From NCBI GenBank assembly GCA_905236955.1, contig CAJOQW010000116.1, positions 1 through 20,672 of the forward strand: a stretch of 20,672 nt of DNA, written 5' to 3'. The translations under genes and the position numbers were made by a program. Below, one piece after another: positions 1 to 7,386 of this stretch (position 1 is its first letter; each line of letters starts with the position of its first letter). The notes beneath the pieces were generated by a model. It saw only the letters and a list, made by a program, of their open reading frames with translations. It made no database searches and was not told the origin of the DNA. This DNA is from an uncultured Bacteroidales bacterium (lineage in GTDB: Bacteria; Bacteroidota; Bacteroidia; Bacteroidales; UBA932).

Positions 1-132
1 GTCCTTGTTCCCGGTGATGAACGGCAGCATGCTGACCCCTTTGGTGAGTATCACCACCGTATGCCCTTCGGCGAGCAGGTCCCTGACCCCGCCCAGCATT
101 ATGTCATTAGGCATCACCCTGCGCTCCGTCAT
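1..132 (-). CDS. S24/S26-family (signal peptidase/LexA-fold) peptidase, 5' part only
   Basis: The frame starts with ATG at 132 and stays open to the left edge, giving 44 residues. Residues 28-38 read ILTKGVSMLPF, which matches the G-x-S-M-x-P nucleophile box of S24/S26 serine peptidases, so Ser34 would be the catalytic serine. The lysine of the dyad would lie outside the window. The start codon overlaps the stop of the upstream HPr-kinase-like gene (ATGA), so the two are probably translated together. Small cytosolic-looking S24/S26 proteins next to HprK-fold kinases and PqqD-like proteins are common in Bacteroidetes and are suspected of acting in peptide maturation. That role is inferred from context only. 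With so little protein visible, another protein with a similar SMLP motif cannot be excluded. Confidence 0.6.
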   Translation of the reverse strand, partial: MTERRVMPNDIMLGGVRDLLAEGHTVVILTKGVSMLPFITGNKD

Positions 133-1004
133 TTCCCGAGAAGTTCTGCCGCACATACCCTGGCCGCCTCTTCGTCCGGACGGCAGAAGAGGTTGTAGCA
201 GGGCACCGAAGTGACTATCCTTTCGAATGTGGAATGCATGTGGTCGGCCATGGAAGGATCGGACTTCAGGCCGGAACTGGAAGAGAACACCATGGCGTAG
301 GACTCGAATACGCCCAGACGCTCGATGCGGTTTTCGGGGCTGCGCCTGATCTGCACGAAAGCACCCGCGGGGAAATGCTTGTTTATGTAGCATGGGGTCT
401 TTCCGCTCCATGGGGAACCATAAACCTCGGGAGTGCCGTCGGGATCGAGACGAACTATGGGATTGTCGTCGTTGAGCAGGCGGCTGCCGGGTATATGCTT
501 GAGCCAAAGCTGGCTGTGGGTGCTTTTGCCGGTGCCGCTCTTCGCCAGCCACAGGAAAGCCCTGCCGCCGTTTTCGATGACGGACGCGTGCATTTCGAGC
601 GTGCCCAGCGGGGCCGTACTGAAAGCGAACATCAACATGGCGGCGTTGTTGAGGGAAAAAAGCCTGAAAGAAGGCTGCAGGATCTGGAGGCGGGCATCGG
701 AGAACGACGTGTCGGCATGGATCCTGGCGCAAACCGGCTGTCCGCTGAATGGCATGGACTCGAAGACCCATCCGCCAGGGGTGCGGTACAACATTATGAC
801 CGGCTCTCCGGGCCCCTCGCCCCCGCCATACACCTTTTCCATCGGGACTTCCGGGAGGGAGTCCACCAGGCGGATGGAGAACAAGGGCGATGGCGCATTT
901 TCCACTTCGAAGGGCGAATACTGTCCCAGCCGGTCCCAAAGCGTATCGGAGGCCGGAAGGTCGAAGTTGAAACAGTGTCCCGCGACTTTGAAGCTTTTAG
1001 TCAT
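129..1004 (-). CDS. HPr kinase/PEP carboxykinase-fold protein (putative peptide or protein kinase)
   Basis: The protein is 291 residues long. A P-loop, AKSGTGKST, follows a MHASVIE strand near the middle of the protein. Downstream come an NDDNPIV acidic segment (Walker-B-like) and YGSPWSGK, an arrangement typical of the HPr kinase/PEPCK superfamily. Family members include HprK and the HprK-like kinases that modify lasso peptides. The frame extends upstream to 1070, but the ATG at 1004 is preferred: the extension would overlap the divergent DUF4290 gene and its promoter, and a TATCTTTG -7 box lies 7 bases upstream of the ATG. There is no signal peptide or membrane segment, so the protein should be cytosolic. 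It is not true HprK: the length and N-terminal half differ, and no PTS genes are nearby. Its target is unknown, and the coupled S24/S26 gene suggests a peptide-processing cassette. Confidence 0.75.
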   Translation of the reverse strand: MTKSFKVAGHCFNFDLPASDTLWDRLGQYSPFEVENAPSPLFSIRLVDSLPEVPMEKVYGGGEGPGEPVIMLYRTPGGWVFESMPFSGQPVCARIHADTSFSDARLQILQPSFRLFSLNNAAMLMFAFSTAPLGTLEMHASVIENGGRAFLWLAKSGTGKSTHSQLWLKHIPGSRLLNDDNPIVRLDPDGTPEVYGSPWSGKTPCYINKHFPAGAFVQIRRSPENRIERLGVFESYAMVFSSSSGLKSDPSMADHMHSTFERIVTSVPCYNLFCRPDEEAARVCAAELLGK

Positions 1005-1011
1005 AATCGTG

Positions 1012-1019
1012 CAAAGATA
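1012..1019 (-). promoter_or_regulatory. Bacteroidetes -7 box for the HprK-like gene
   Basis: The minus strand reads TATCTTTG, matching TAnnTTTG. It ends only 7 bases before the ATG at 1004, so the transcript would be leaderless or nearly so. I see no convincing -33 TTTG. The box forms a perfect 9-base inverted repeat with the divergent box at 1044-1052. Confidence 0.6.
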
Positions 1020-1043
1020 ATAATTATTTCCCTCATTTTTTCC

Positions 1044-1051
1044 TATCTTTG
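1044..1051 (+). promoter_or_regulatory. Bacteroidetes -7 box for the DUF4290-ftsK-addAB operon
   Basis: TATCTTTG matches TAnnTTTG exactly and ends 5 bases before the ATG at 1057. If transcription starts the usual few bases downstream of the box, the mRNA has practically no 5' untranslated region. The -33 region is AT-rich without a clear TTTG. Confidence 0.6.
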
Positions 1052-1056
1052 CCACT

Positions 1057-1707
1057 ATGAACGACAGCATATATCTCGACTACAATACAACCCGCGAAAA
1101 ACTGGCGATGCCCGAATACGGCCGCAACGTCCTGAAGATGGTGGAAGAGCTCAAGGCCATCCCCACGCGCGAGAAGCGCAGCGAACAGGCCCTTGCGGTC
1201 ATCAAGTCCATGGAACTCCTCAACCCGCAGGTGCGCACCCAGGAAGACTGGGAGCATAAGCTGTGGGACCACCTCTACATGATAGCAGGCTTCGACCTGG
1301 ACGTGGATTCCCCGTACCCCTCCCCCGTCAAGGAGACCTTCGAGACCAAACCGGTTCCCCTGCCCATGAAGGACATGCCGGTCAAGGCCCTCCATTACGG
1401 CAGGAACATCGAAAAGATCATCAACCTCATCTGCGAGCAGCCCGAAGGCGAATTGAAGACCGCCCTCATCCGCAACCTGGCCATCTACATGCGCCAGCAG
1501 TATCTCATCTGGAACAAGGACAGCGTGGCGGACGAAACCATCTTCGCGGACATCGAGAAGCTTTCCGACTACCGCATCAAGGTGCCCGAGGGCATCGAGC
1601 TGGGCAAGGTGTCGCAGGATGCGAACTTCTCCCGCCCCGGCATGGGAGGCATCAACCAGGGAGGAAAGAACTTCAGCCGCAAATACCACAAGAACAAGAA
1701 GAGATGA
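1057..1707 (+). CDS. DUF4290 family protein
   Basis: The protein is 216 residues long and cytosolic-looking. It starts with the family signature (YNTTREKL, then PEYGRNVLKMVEE) and has a central helical stretch that includes HYGRNIEKIINLI. The C-terminal tail is rich in Gly, Asn and Lys and ends in a cluster of basic residues, which suggests nucleic-acid or ribosome contact (inference). DUF4290 is a Bacteroidetes family without an assigned function. The ATG at 1057 sits directly behind a -7 box and is the only start that fits. The stop overlaps the ftsK start by 4 bases (ATGA at 1704-1707), so this is the first gene of the operon. Confidence 0.85.
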   Translation: MNDSIYLDYNTTREKLAMPEYGRNVLKMVEELKAIPTREKRSEQALAVIKSMELLNPQVRTQEDWEHKLWDHLYMIAGFDLDVDSPYPSPVKETFETKPVPLPMKDMPVKALHYGRNIEKIINLICEQPEGELKTALIRNLAIYMRQQYLIWNKDSVADETIFADIEKLSDYRIKVPEGIELGKVSQDANFSRPGMGGINQGGKNFSRKYHKNKKR

Positions 1708-4070
1708 GGAAATTCTTCGAAAGCCTGGCTTTCTGGCGCGGATGGGACGACTCTGAGCGCGCCGCCGCAGTGAAGATACTGGGCCTGTGCGTCGCCGCCC
1801 TGGCGGTATTCGTGCTCATATCGACCGTTTCTTATCTCTTCCACTGGAAGCAGGACATGAGCCTGCTCAAGGATCCGTCGATGATGGACGCTTCCGTCAA
1901 GGTGGGCAATGCCGCCGGCAAACTGGGCTACAGGACCGGCCACCTCCTGGTATGCAGCCTTTTCGGCCTCGGAAGCTTCGCCCTCCTGATAATACTGGCG
2001 GCGGTCAGCGCGCGCCTGCTCGCCGGGCGCTGGCACTATTCTCTCCTCAAGACCACCCTCATCACCCTCTCCGGCGCTTTCGTGGCCTCGGTCCTTCTCG
2101 CCTATATAGGAGGCCTGGCCGGCCTCGGGAACGCCTTCGGCGGCGGCCTCGGCGGAGAGTGCGGAGCACAGGTGGTCTCATGGGGCACCAACCTGTTCGG
2201 TCCCATAATCACCGGCCTGCTGGTCCTGCTGCTCCTTGCCGCATGGCTGTTCTTCTCTTCCCGCAAGTTCACGGACTGGTTGTACAACCTGGGCTCGGAC
2301 AAGAAAAAGGAACCCCGGCCCGTTCCGGAACCTAAACCTGAACCTAAACCTGAACCTGAACCCGTGCCGGAACCGCAGCCCCTGCACCGGCCGGAACCTG
2401 TCATAAGCGCGGCCGTACCGTCCCCTGCCGAAGTTCAGGCCGGCGGCGACATCGACATCCAGGTGGTCACCGACGACACCCTCGATGCCGAAACGAAGGA
2501 ACTCCCGCCCATAAACAACCGCATGGACCCGCCGGAAGGCCTCCCTTGGTACAAGTTCCCGAGCATCGAACTCCTCAGCGACCACGCCTCGTCGAAGCGC
2601 GAGGTCTCCAGCGAGGAACTCACCCGCAACAACAACAAGATCAGGGCCGCCCTCCAGACCTACCGCATTGAGGTAACGGACGTGAAGGCCATCATAGGCC
2701 CCACCGTAACCCTGTACAAGGTCAATCCTGCCCCCGGGGTCAAGATCTCCGACATCAAGAAACTCCAGGAAGACATCGCCCTTTCGCTCAAGGCGCGCGG
2801 CGTGCGCGTGGTCACCCTGCCCGACTCGGTGGGTATAGAAGTGGCCAACGACAGCCCCAGCATCGTGCCTCTCAAGAAGCTCCTCAACAGCGAGGCCTTC
2901 CGCAACAGCAAATATGAGCTCCCCGTGGCGATAGGTTACACCATCACCCAGGACGTGAAGGTCTTCGACCTGAGCGACGCCCCGCACCTCCTGATAGCGG
3001 GCGCCACCAAGCAGGGCAAGAGCGTCGGCCTCAACGTCATTGTGTCCTCGCTTCTCTACAGCAAGCACCCGTCCGAGCTCAAGTTCGTCTTCATCGACCC
3101 CAAGATGGTGGAATTCAGTGCGTACAATTCCATCCTCCACCATTATCTCGCAGTGCTTCCCACTGCCGGCGACGAGGAGGAAGAAAGGCAGAAGGCCATT
3201 GTCAAGACACCCAAGGACGCCGAAAAGATACTCCGAAGCCTCTGCATCGAGATGGACGAACGCTACAAGCTCCTTAGCGAAGCCGGCGTAAACAAGGTCA
3301 CCCTCTACAACGACAAGTTCAAATCCCGCAGGCTCCGCCCCGACAAGGGGCACCGTTTCCTGCCATACATAGTGGCGGTTGTCGATGAATACGCCGACCT
3401 CACCATGACCATCGGCAGTTCCCCCGAAGTCCGTGCGGCATCCAAGAGCATCACGAACTCCATCATCCGCCTGGCCCAGAAGGGCCGCGCCGCGGGCATC
3501 CATGTCATACTGGCAACCCAAAGGCCTTCGGTCGATGTCATTTCCGGCATCATCAAGAGCAACTTCCCGATGCGCATCGCATTCAGGGTGGCATCCAGGG
3601 TGGACTCCCAGACCATCCTCGACGCTCCGGGAGCCGAGAAGCTGATAGGCCGCGGTGACATGCTCTGGAGCGCTGGGCTCGACACCGAACGCATCCAGTG
3701 CGGCTATGTCAGCGGGGAGGAGATCGACTCCATAACCGATTTCATCGGGGAGCAGCAGGGTTACAAGAAGAGTTACAACACTCCTTATTACCTGCCCGAT
3801 GTCACCGAAGGGGCCGAAGGCGGAGGCGTGGGCGACGTAGGCGAACTCGACGAGCGTTTCGAAGAGGCTGCCAAGATGGTGGTCACCACCCAGAAAGGTT
3901 CCACCTCCGACCTCCAGCGCAAGCTGGGCATGGGCTACGCCAAGGCGGGCCGCGTGATGGACCAGCTCGAGAAGGCGGGGATAGTCGGTCCGCAGGAAGG
4001 GAGCAAACCTCGCACGGTTCTTGTACCTACCCTCGACGACCTTCAGACAATACTGGATTCGTTGAGATGA
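1704..4070 (+). CDS. ftsK: DNA translocase FtsK/SpoIIIE
   Basis: The protein is 788 residues long, a usual size for Bacteroidetes FtsK. The N-terminal part has four predicted membrane segments (about residues 24-46, 78-102, 113-137 and 162-185). A proline/glutamate-rich linker of roughly 190-260 follows, then the alpha region and the hexameric motor, with Walker A GATKQGKS near residue 433 and Walker B VAVVDEYAD near 555. A winged-helix gamma domain ends the protein (TSDLQRKLGMGYAKAGRVMD, about 735-755); in the family this domain reads KOPS-type polarity sites. FtsK pumps chromosomal DNA across the closing septum and activates XerCD. The open frame extends further 5', but the ATG at 1704 is chosen because it overlaps the DUF4290 stop (ATGA) and precedes the membrane domain. 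The next gene also overlaps by 4 bases. Confidence 0.95.
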   Translation: MRKFFESLAFWRGWDDSERAAAVKILGLCVAALAVFVLISTVSYLFHWKQDMSLLKDPSMMDASVKVGNAAGKLGYRTGHLLVCSLFGLGSFALLIILAAVSARLLAGRWHYSLLKTTLITLSGAFVASVLLAYIGGLAGLGNAFGGGLGGECGAQVVSWGTNLFGPIITGLLVLLLLAAWLFFSSRKFTDWLYNLGSDKKKEPRPVPEPKPEPKPEPEPVPEPQPLHRPEPVISAAVPSPAEVQAGGDIDIQVVTDDTLDAETKELPPINNRMDPPEGLPWYKFPSIELLSDHASSKREVSSEELTRNNNKIRAALQTYRIEVTDVKAIIGPTVTLYKVNPAPGVKISDIKKLQEDIALSLKARGVRVVTLPDSVGIEVANDSPSIVPLKKLLNSEAFRNSKYELPVAIGYTITQDVKVFDLSDAPHLLIAGATKQGKSVGLNVIVSSLLYSKHPSELKFVFIDPKMVEFSAYNSILHHYLAVLPTAGDEEEERQKAIVKTPKDAEKILRSLCIEMDERYKLLSEAGVNKVTLYNDKFKSRRLRPDKGHRFLPYIVAVVDEYADLTMTIGSSPEVRAASKSITNSIIRLAQKGRAAGIHVILATQRPSVDVISGIIKSNFPMRIAFRVASRVDSQTILDAPGAEKLIGRGDMLWSAGLDTERIQCGYVSGEEIDSITDFIGEQQGYKKSYNTPYYLPDVTEGAEGGGVGDVGELDERFEEAAKMVVTTQKGSTSDLQRKLGMGYAKAGRVMDQLEKAGIVGPQEGSKPRTVLVPTLDDLQTILDSLR
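2328..2363 (+). repeat. 12-base tandem repeat in the FtsK linker
   Basis: GAACCTAAACCT occurs twice in tandem (2328-2339, 2340-2351), followed by a third, diverged copy (GAACCTGAACCC, 2352-2363). Each unit encodes EPKP or EPEP, so any copy-number change keeps the frame and only alters linker length. Confidence 0.85.
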
Positions 4071-4573
4071 AAAAGACATCAGCCATACTGGCCACGGTAC
4101 TCCTCTGTGCAAGCGCATGGGGACAGGGCAGCCTCAAGGAGGTGATCGGCCTGCTCCGTGGGAAGAACACCATATCCTGCACCTATTCCTACGAGATGAA
4201 AGGCGACGTCCCGCTGAAGGACAGCGGCAGCGCGCTGCTTCTCGGGCACAAGTACCATACAACCTCCAACGGGATGGAAATATGGTCGGACGGCACCACC
4301 ACATGGACGGTGGACAAGGACGCCAAGGAAGTGTACATCGCCCCTGCCGGGGAAAGCATGATCTCCCACCTGGAAGATTTCGTGGGGATGGTGCACGGCC
4401 TCAATTACGACGGGAAAAGCCTGTCGTGTTCGATAGTCAGCAAGGACAAGGGCATAGACATCAAGTTCAGGGCGGACGACATCGTGATATCCCCCGCCAC
4501 CCGGGACGACTCCCTTTTCTCCTTCGACACTTCCAAGCTCGACCCGTCCTGGATAGTCACGGACCTGCGATGA
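4067..4573 (+). CDS. LolA-like outer-membrane lipoprotein carrier protein
   Basis: The protein is 168 residues long. It begins with a Sec signal peptide (MKK, then hydrophobic TSAILATVLLCASAWG, cleavage around residue 20), so it is exported to the periplasm. The mature part has the alternating beta-strand pattern of the LolA/LolB fold: CTYSYEMKGDV, then SGSALLLGHKYH, then an SDGTTTWTVD-type strand. LolA proteins carry lipoproteins between the membranes. Placement directly after ftsK is a recurring arrangement in Bacteroidetes. The ATG at 4067 overlaps the ftsK stop (ATGA), and the stop overlaps the next gene in the same way. The protein is short for LolA and diverged, so the family call rests on fold pattern, signal peptide and position. 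Confidence 0.75.
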   Translation: MKKTSAILATVLLCASAWGQGSLKEVIGLLRGKNTISCTYSYEMKGDVPLKDSGSALLLGHKYHTTSNGMEIWSDGTTTWTVDKDAKEVYIAPAGESMISHLEDFVGMVHGLNYDGKSLSCSIVSKDKGIDIKFRADDIVISPATRDDSLFSFDTSKLDPSWIVTDLR

Positions 4574-7386
4574 AGGAATTCCTCAGACAGGTGGCATCAC
4601 ATTATTATCCTGCGGAAGACATCGGCAGGATAATTTTTATCTTCCCCAACAAGAGGGCGATAGCATTCTTCGGCAAATACCTCGCTGAAGAGGTCGCCGC
4701 AAGCGGCCGCACCGCGATGGCTCCGCGCTGCTTTGCGATGAACGACTTTTTCGTCCGCCTCGCCGGAGGGCACAAGGCGGACCGGACCCTCCTGCTGCTC
4801 CGCTTGTACGACTCTTACAAGCTGCTCAACCCGAATGCCGAGCCGCTCGACGACTTCCTATACTGGGGAGGCATAATGCTCTCGGACTTCGACGACGTGG
4901 ACAAATATCTGGCCGACCCCGAAAAGTTATGGAAGAATGTCGGGGAGTTCAAGGACATGCAGGACCTGTCGTTCCTGAGCGAGGACCAGCGCAAGGCCAT
5001 ACAGGAATTCCTGGGGCATTTCGAGCGGGACGGCCAGGTCAAGCGGGACTTCCTCCATATCTGGAACCTGCTTCTGCCTCTTTACAGGAGTTTCAACGAT
5101 AAGCTCGCGGCGGAAGGCCTGGCTTATGAGGGCATGATATACCGCTCCCTCGCCGGGAAGCTCGACAGCGAAAGCGTCACCGATATCCTGGAAAGCGCTT
5201 TCGGACCTGGCACCAAGTACGTTTTCGCCGGCCTCAACGCCCTGAACGAATGCGAGAAGAAGTTGCTGGGCAGGATGAAGGACGCCGGAGTCGCGGAATT
5301 CTGCTGGGATTTCTCCAGCCCCGAGATAAAAGACCCGGACAACATGTCCTCATTTTTCATGGCCCGCAACATGGAGCGTTTCGGACAGTCCCTCCACCTG
5401 GATCCCGAAGGCCTCGGCAGGCCGGAGATCAACGTGCTGAGCGTCCCTTCGGCGATAGGTCAGGCCAAGCAGATCCCCGGCATCCTGGAAAGGACGGGAG
5501 CTCCGTACGACATACGCACGGCCATAGTGCTTCCGGACGAAGGATTGCTGGTTCCGGTCCTGAACAGCATCCCCGAAGAGATAGGCAGCATCAACGTCAC
5601 CATGGGCTATCCCATGAAGGGAAGCGAATGGCTCGGGCTGCTCAATCTGGCAGGTGCCCTCCAACTGGGTCTGCGGGAAACCCCGGACGGCCCGGCTTTC
5701 TATCACAGGCAGGTCTGGGGGATATTCTCCAACGGCGTCTTCCGCAGTGTGATAAGCCCTGAAGAGCAGAAGATGGTGGAAGCCGTGAAGGCCATGGGCA
5801 AATACTATGTTCCCGTATCGGAATTCGCATCGGGCGGCATACTCCAGGCCATCTTCAGCAAAGCGGAGGACAATGCGGATTATCTTAAATCCATCATCCT
5901 CGCCATAGCCCGGGCCGTCAGGGAAGATAAATCCAGGGCCATGGAACTGGAATTCGCGATGCACAGCTACAAGGCGGTCACCCGCCTGCAGGAACTGGCC
6001 CCCCAGGTAGAGGACAAGACCTGGTGGAAACTGCTCTGGCAACTGCTCTCCTCGGACGCAGTCCCCTTCAAGGGCGAGCCGCTCCAGGGCCTGCAGGTCA
6101 TGGGCCCCCTCGAGACCCGCGCCCTCGACTTCGACAACCTGATCGTCCTTTCCTGCAACGAGGGTATGTTCCCCCGCCGTTCGGTCGCATCATCCTTCAT
6201 CCCTCCCGAACTCCGGAAAGGCTTCGGCCTGCCCACCTATGAGTTCCAGGACTCCATCTGGGCATATTACTTCTACCGCCTCATCCAGAGGGCGAAAAAG
6301 GTTTGGCTGGTATTCGATTCCCGCACCGAAGGCATCAAGTCGGGCGAAGAGAGCCGGTACATAAAGCAACTGGAACTCATCTACGGTTTCAAGACCTGCC
6401 GTTTCGTGGCAAGATCGGCGGTGAAAGGCCTTGAGATACCCGACAGCATCCCCAAGACCGGAGAGGACCTGGCGGTGATGGCCTCGCCCGACTTCCACCT
6501 GAGCGCTTCCTCCATGCGCCAGTACCTGAACTGCCAGGCGGCATTCTACTACAGCAGCATCAAAGGACTGAAAGAGCCCGACGAGGTTGAAGAGGCCCTA
6601 GACGCCGGCATGCTGGGAAGCGTCCTGCACACGGTGATGCACGCCTTGTATTCCACCGATCCATCCACAGCGGACGAGAAGCGGCTGGTGCCCCTCAAGC
6701 AGGTTGACAGGACGCGCCTCCAGGCCCTTTTGAAAGACAAGGAGGAACTTAGGGAGCAGGTACGGATGCGCATCAGGCAAAAACTGAACAACGCCCCCGA
6801 AGTGACCGGCCGCAACCTGGTATATGAAGAAATCATCTGCAGTTATGCCGCCCAGATACTCAGGCGCGACCTCGAACTGCTGGAGAAAAAGGGCCTACCC
6901 TCGTTCAAGATTGCCGGCCTGGAAGAATTCCGGTCCTGCGAGATAGGCGGATTCCGCTTCATTGGTTTCATCGACCGGCTCGATATTTTCGAGCCGGGAA
7001 CCCTTCGCATAGTGGACTACAAGACCGGCCGGGTGGAAGATGAAGAGATGGACATCACGGATGCCAATGCGGACAAGGTAATCAGGGCCCTGTTCGGCAA
7101 CGACAACTCCAAACGCCCCGGCATCGCGTTGCAACTCTATATCTATGACCGCCTTATGGAAAAGGATGCAGGCGGTCGCACCTTGCTCAACAGCATCTAC
7201 CAAACGCAGAGGCTCTTCGTGGAAGGGGTGAGGACGTCCAGGCTGAGCAGCGTCTTCCGCGAGGCGCTCGGGAAGGAACTCCCCGCCAGGCTGGAAGAAC
7301 TCCGGAATCCCGATGCCCCGTGGCGGCGCACGCCCAACCCGAAGGACTGCAAGTACTGTGACTTCAAGAACATTTGCGGAAGATGA
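4570..7386 (+). CDS. AddB-like PD-(D/E)XK nuclease subunit (Bacteroidetes type)
   Basis: The protein is 938 residues long. The C-terminal nuclease domain has FIGFIDRLD followed by RIVDYKTG (the D-x-K of the active site, near residues 815-820). It also has the cysteines of an AddB-type 4Fe-4S cluster: Cys655 (in YLNCQAAFYY) and a terminal CKYCDFKNIC at about 927-936. The N-terminal part resembles an inactivated UvrD helicase: where AddB normally has a Walker A, residues 25-30 read FPNKRA, without GxGKS. With the AddA-like protein encoded next, it should form a heterodimeric helicase-nuclease that resects double-strand breaks for RecA. The ATG at 4570 overlaps the LolA-like stop (ATGA). Upstream in-frame codons belong to an antiphase reading of the LolA-like gene and are not used. 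Confidence 0.85.
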   Translation: MKEFLRQVASHYYPAEDIGRIIFIFPNKRAIAFFGKYLAEEVAASGRTAMAPRCFAMNDFFVRLAGGHKADRTLLLLRLYDSYKLLNPNAEPLDDFLYWGGIMLSDFDDVDKYLADPEKLWKNVGEFKDMQDLSFLSEDQRKAIQEFLGHFERDGQVKRDFLHIWNLLLPLYRSFNDKLAAEGLAYEGMIYRSLAGKLDSESVTDILESAFGPGTKYVFAGLNALNECEKKLLGRMKDAGVAEFCWDFSSPEIKDPDNMSSFFMARNMERFGQSLHLDPEGLGRPEINVLSVPSAIGQAKQIPGILERTGAPYDIRTAIVLPDEGLLVPVLNSIPEEIGSINVTMGYPMKGSEWLGLLNLAGALQLGLRETPDGPAFYHRQVWGIFSNGVFRSVISPEEQKMVEAVKAMGKYYVPVSEFASGGILQAIFSKAEDNADYLKSIILAIARAVREDKSRAMELEFAMHSYKAVTRLQELAPQVEDKTWWKLLWQLLSSDAVPFKGEPLQGLQVMGPLETRALDFDNLIVLSCNEGMFPRRSVASSFIPPELRKGFGLPTYEFQDSIWAYYFYRLIQRAKKVWLVFDSRTEGIKSGEESRYIKQLELIYGFKTCRFVARSAVKGLEIPDSIPKTGEDLAVMASPDFHLSASSMRQYLNCQAAFYYSSIKGLKEPDEVEEALDAGMLGSVLHTVMHALYSTDPSTADEKRLVPLKQVDRTRLQALLKDKEELREQVRMRIRQKLNNAPEVTGRNLVYEEIICSYAAQILRRDLELLEKKGLPSFKIAGLEEFRSCEIGGFRFIGFIDRLDIFEPGTLRIVDYKTGRVEDEEMDITDANADKVIRALFGNDNSKRPGIALQLYIYDRLMEKDAGGRTLLNSIYQTQRLFVEGVRTSRLSSVFREALGKELPARLEELRNPDAPWRRTPNPKDCKYCDFKNICGR

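Noticed and set aside
2178..4118. Long open frame (646 codons) on the minus strand opposite ftsK
   Set aside because: The opposite strand has complete FtsK motifs. The antisense product has low-complexity stretches (for example repeated FRFRFRFR) mirroring the Pro/Glu repeat, and no recognisable domain. It reflects GC-rich codon use.
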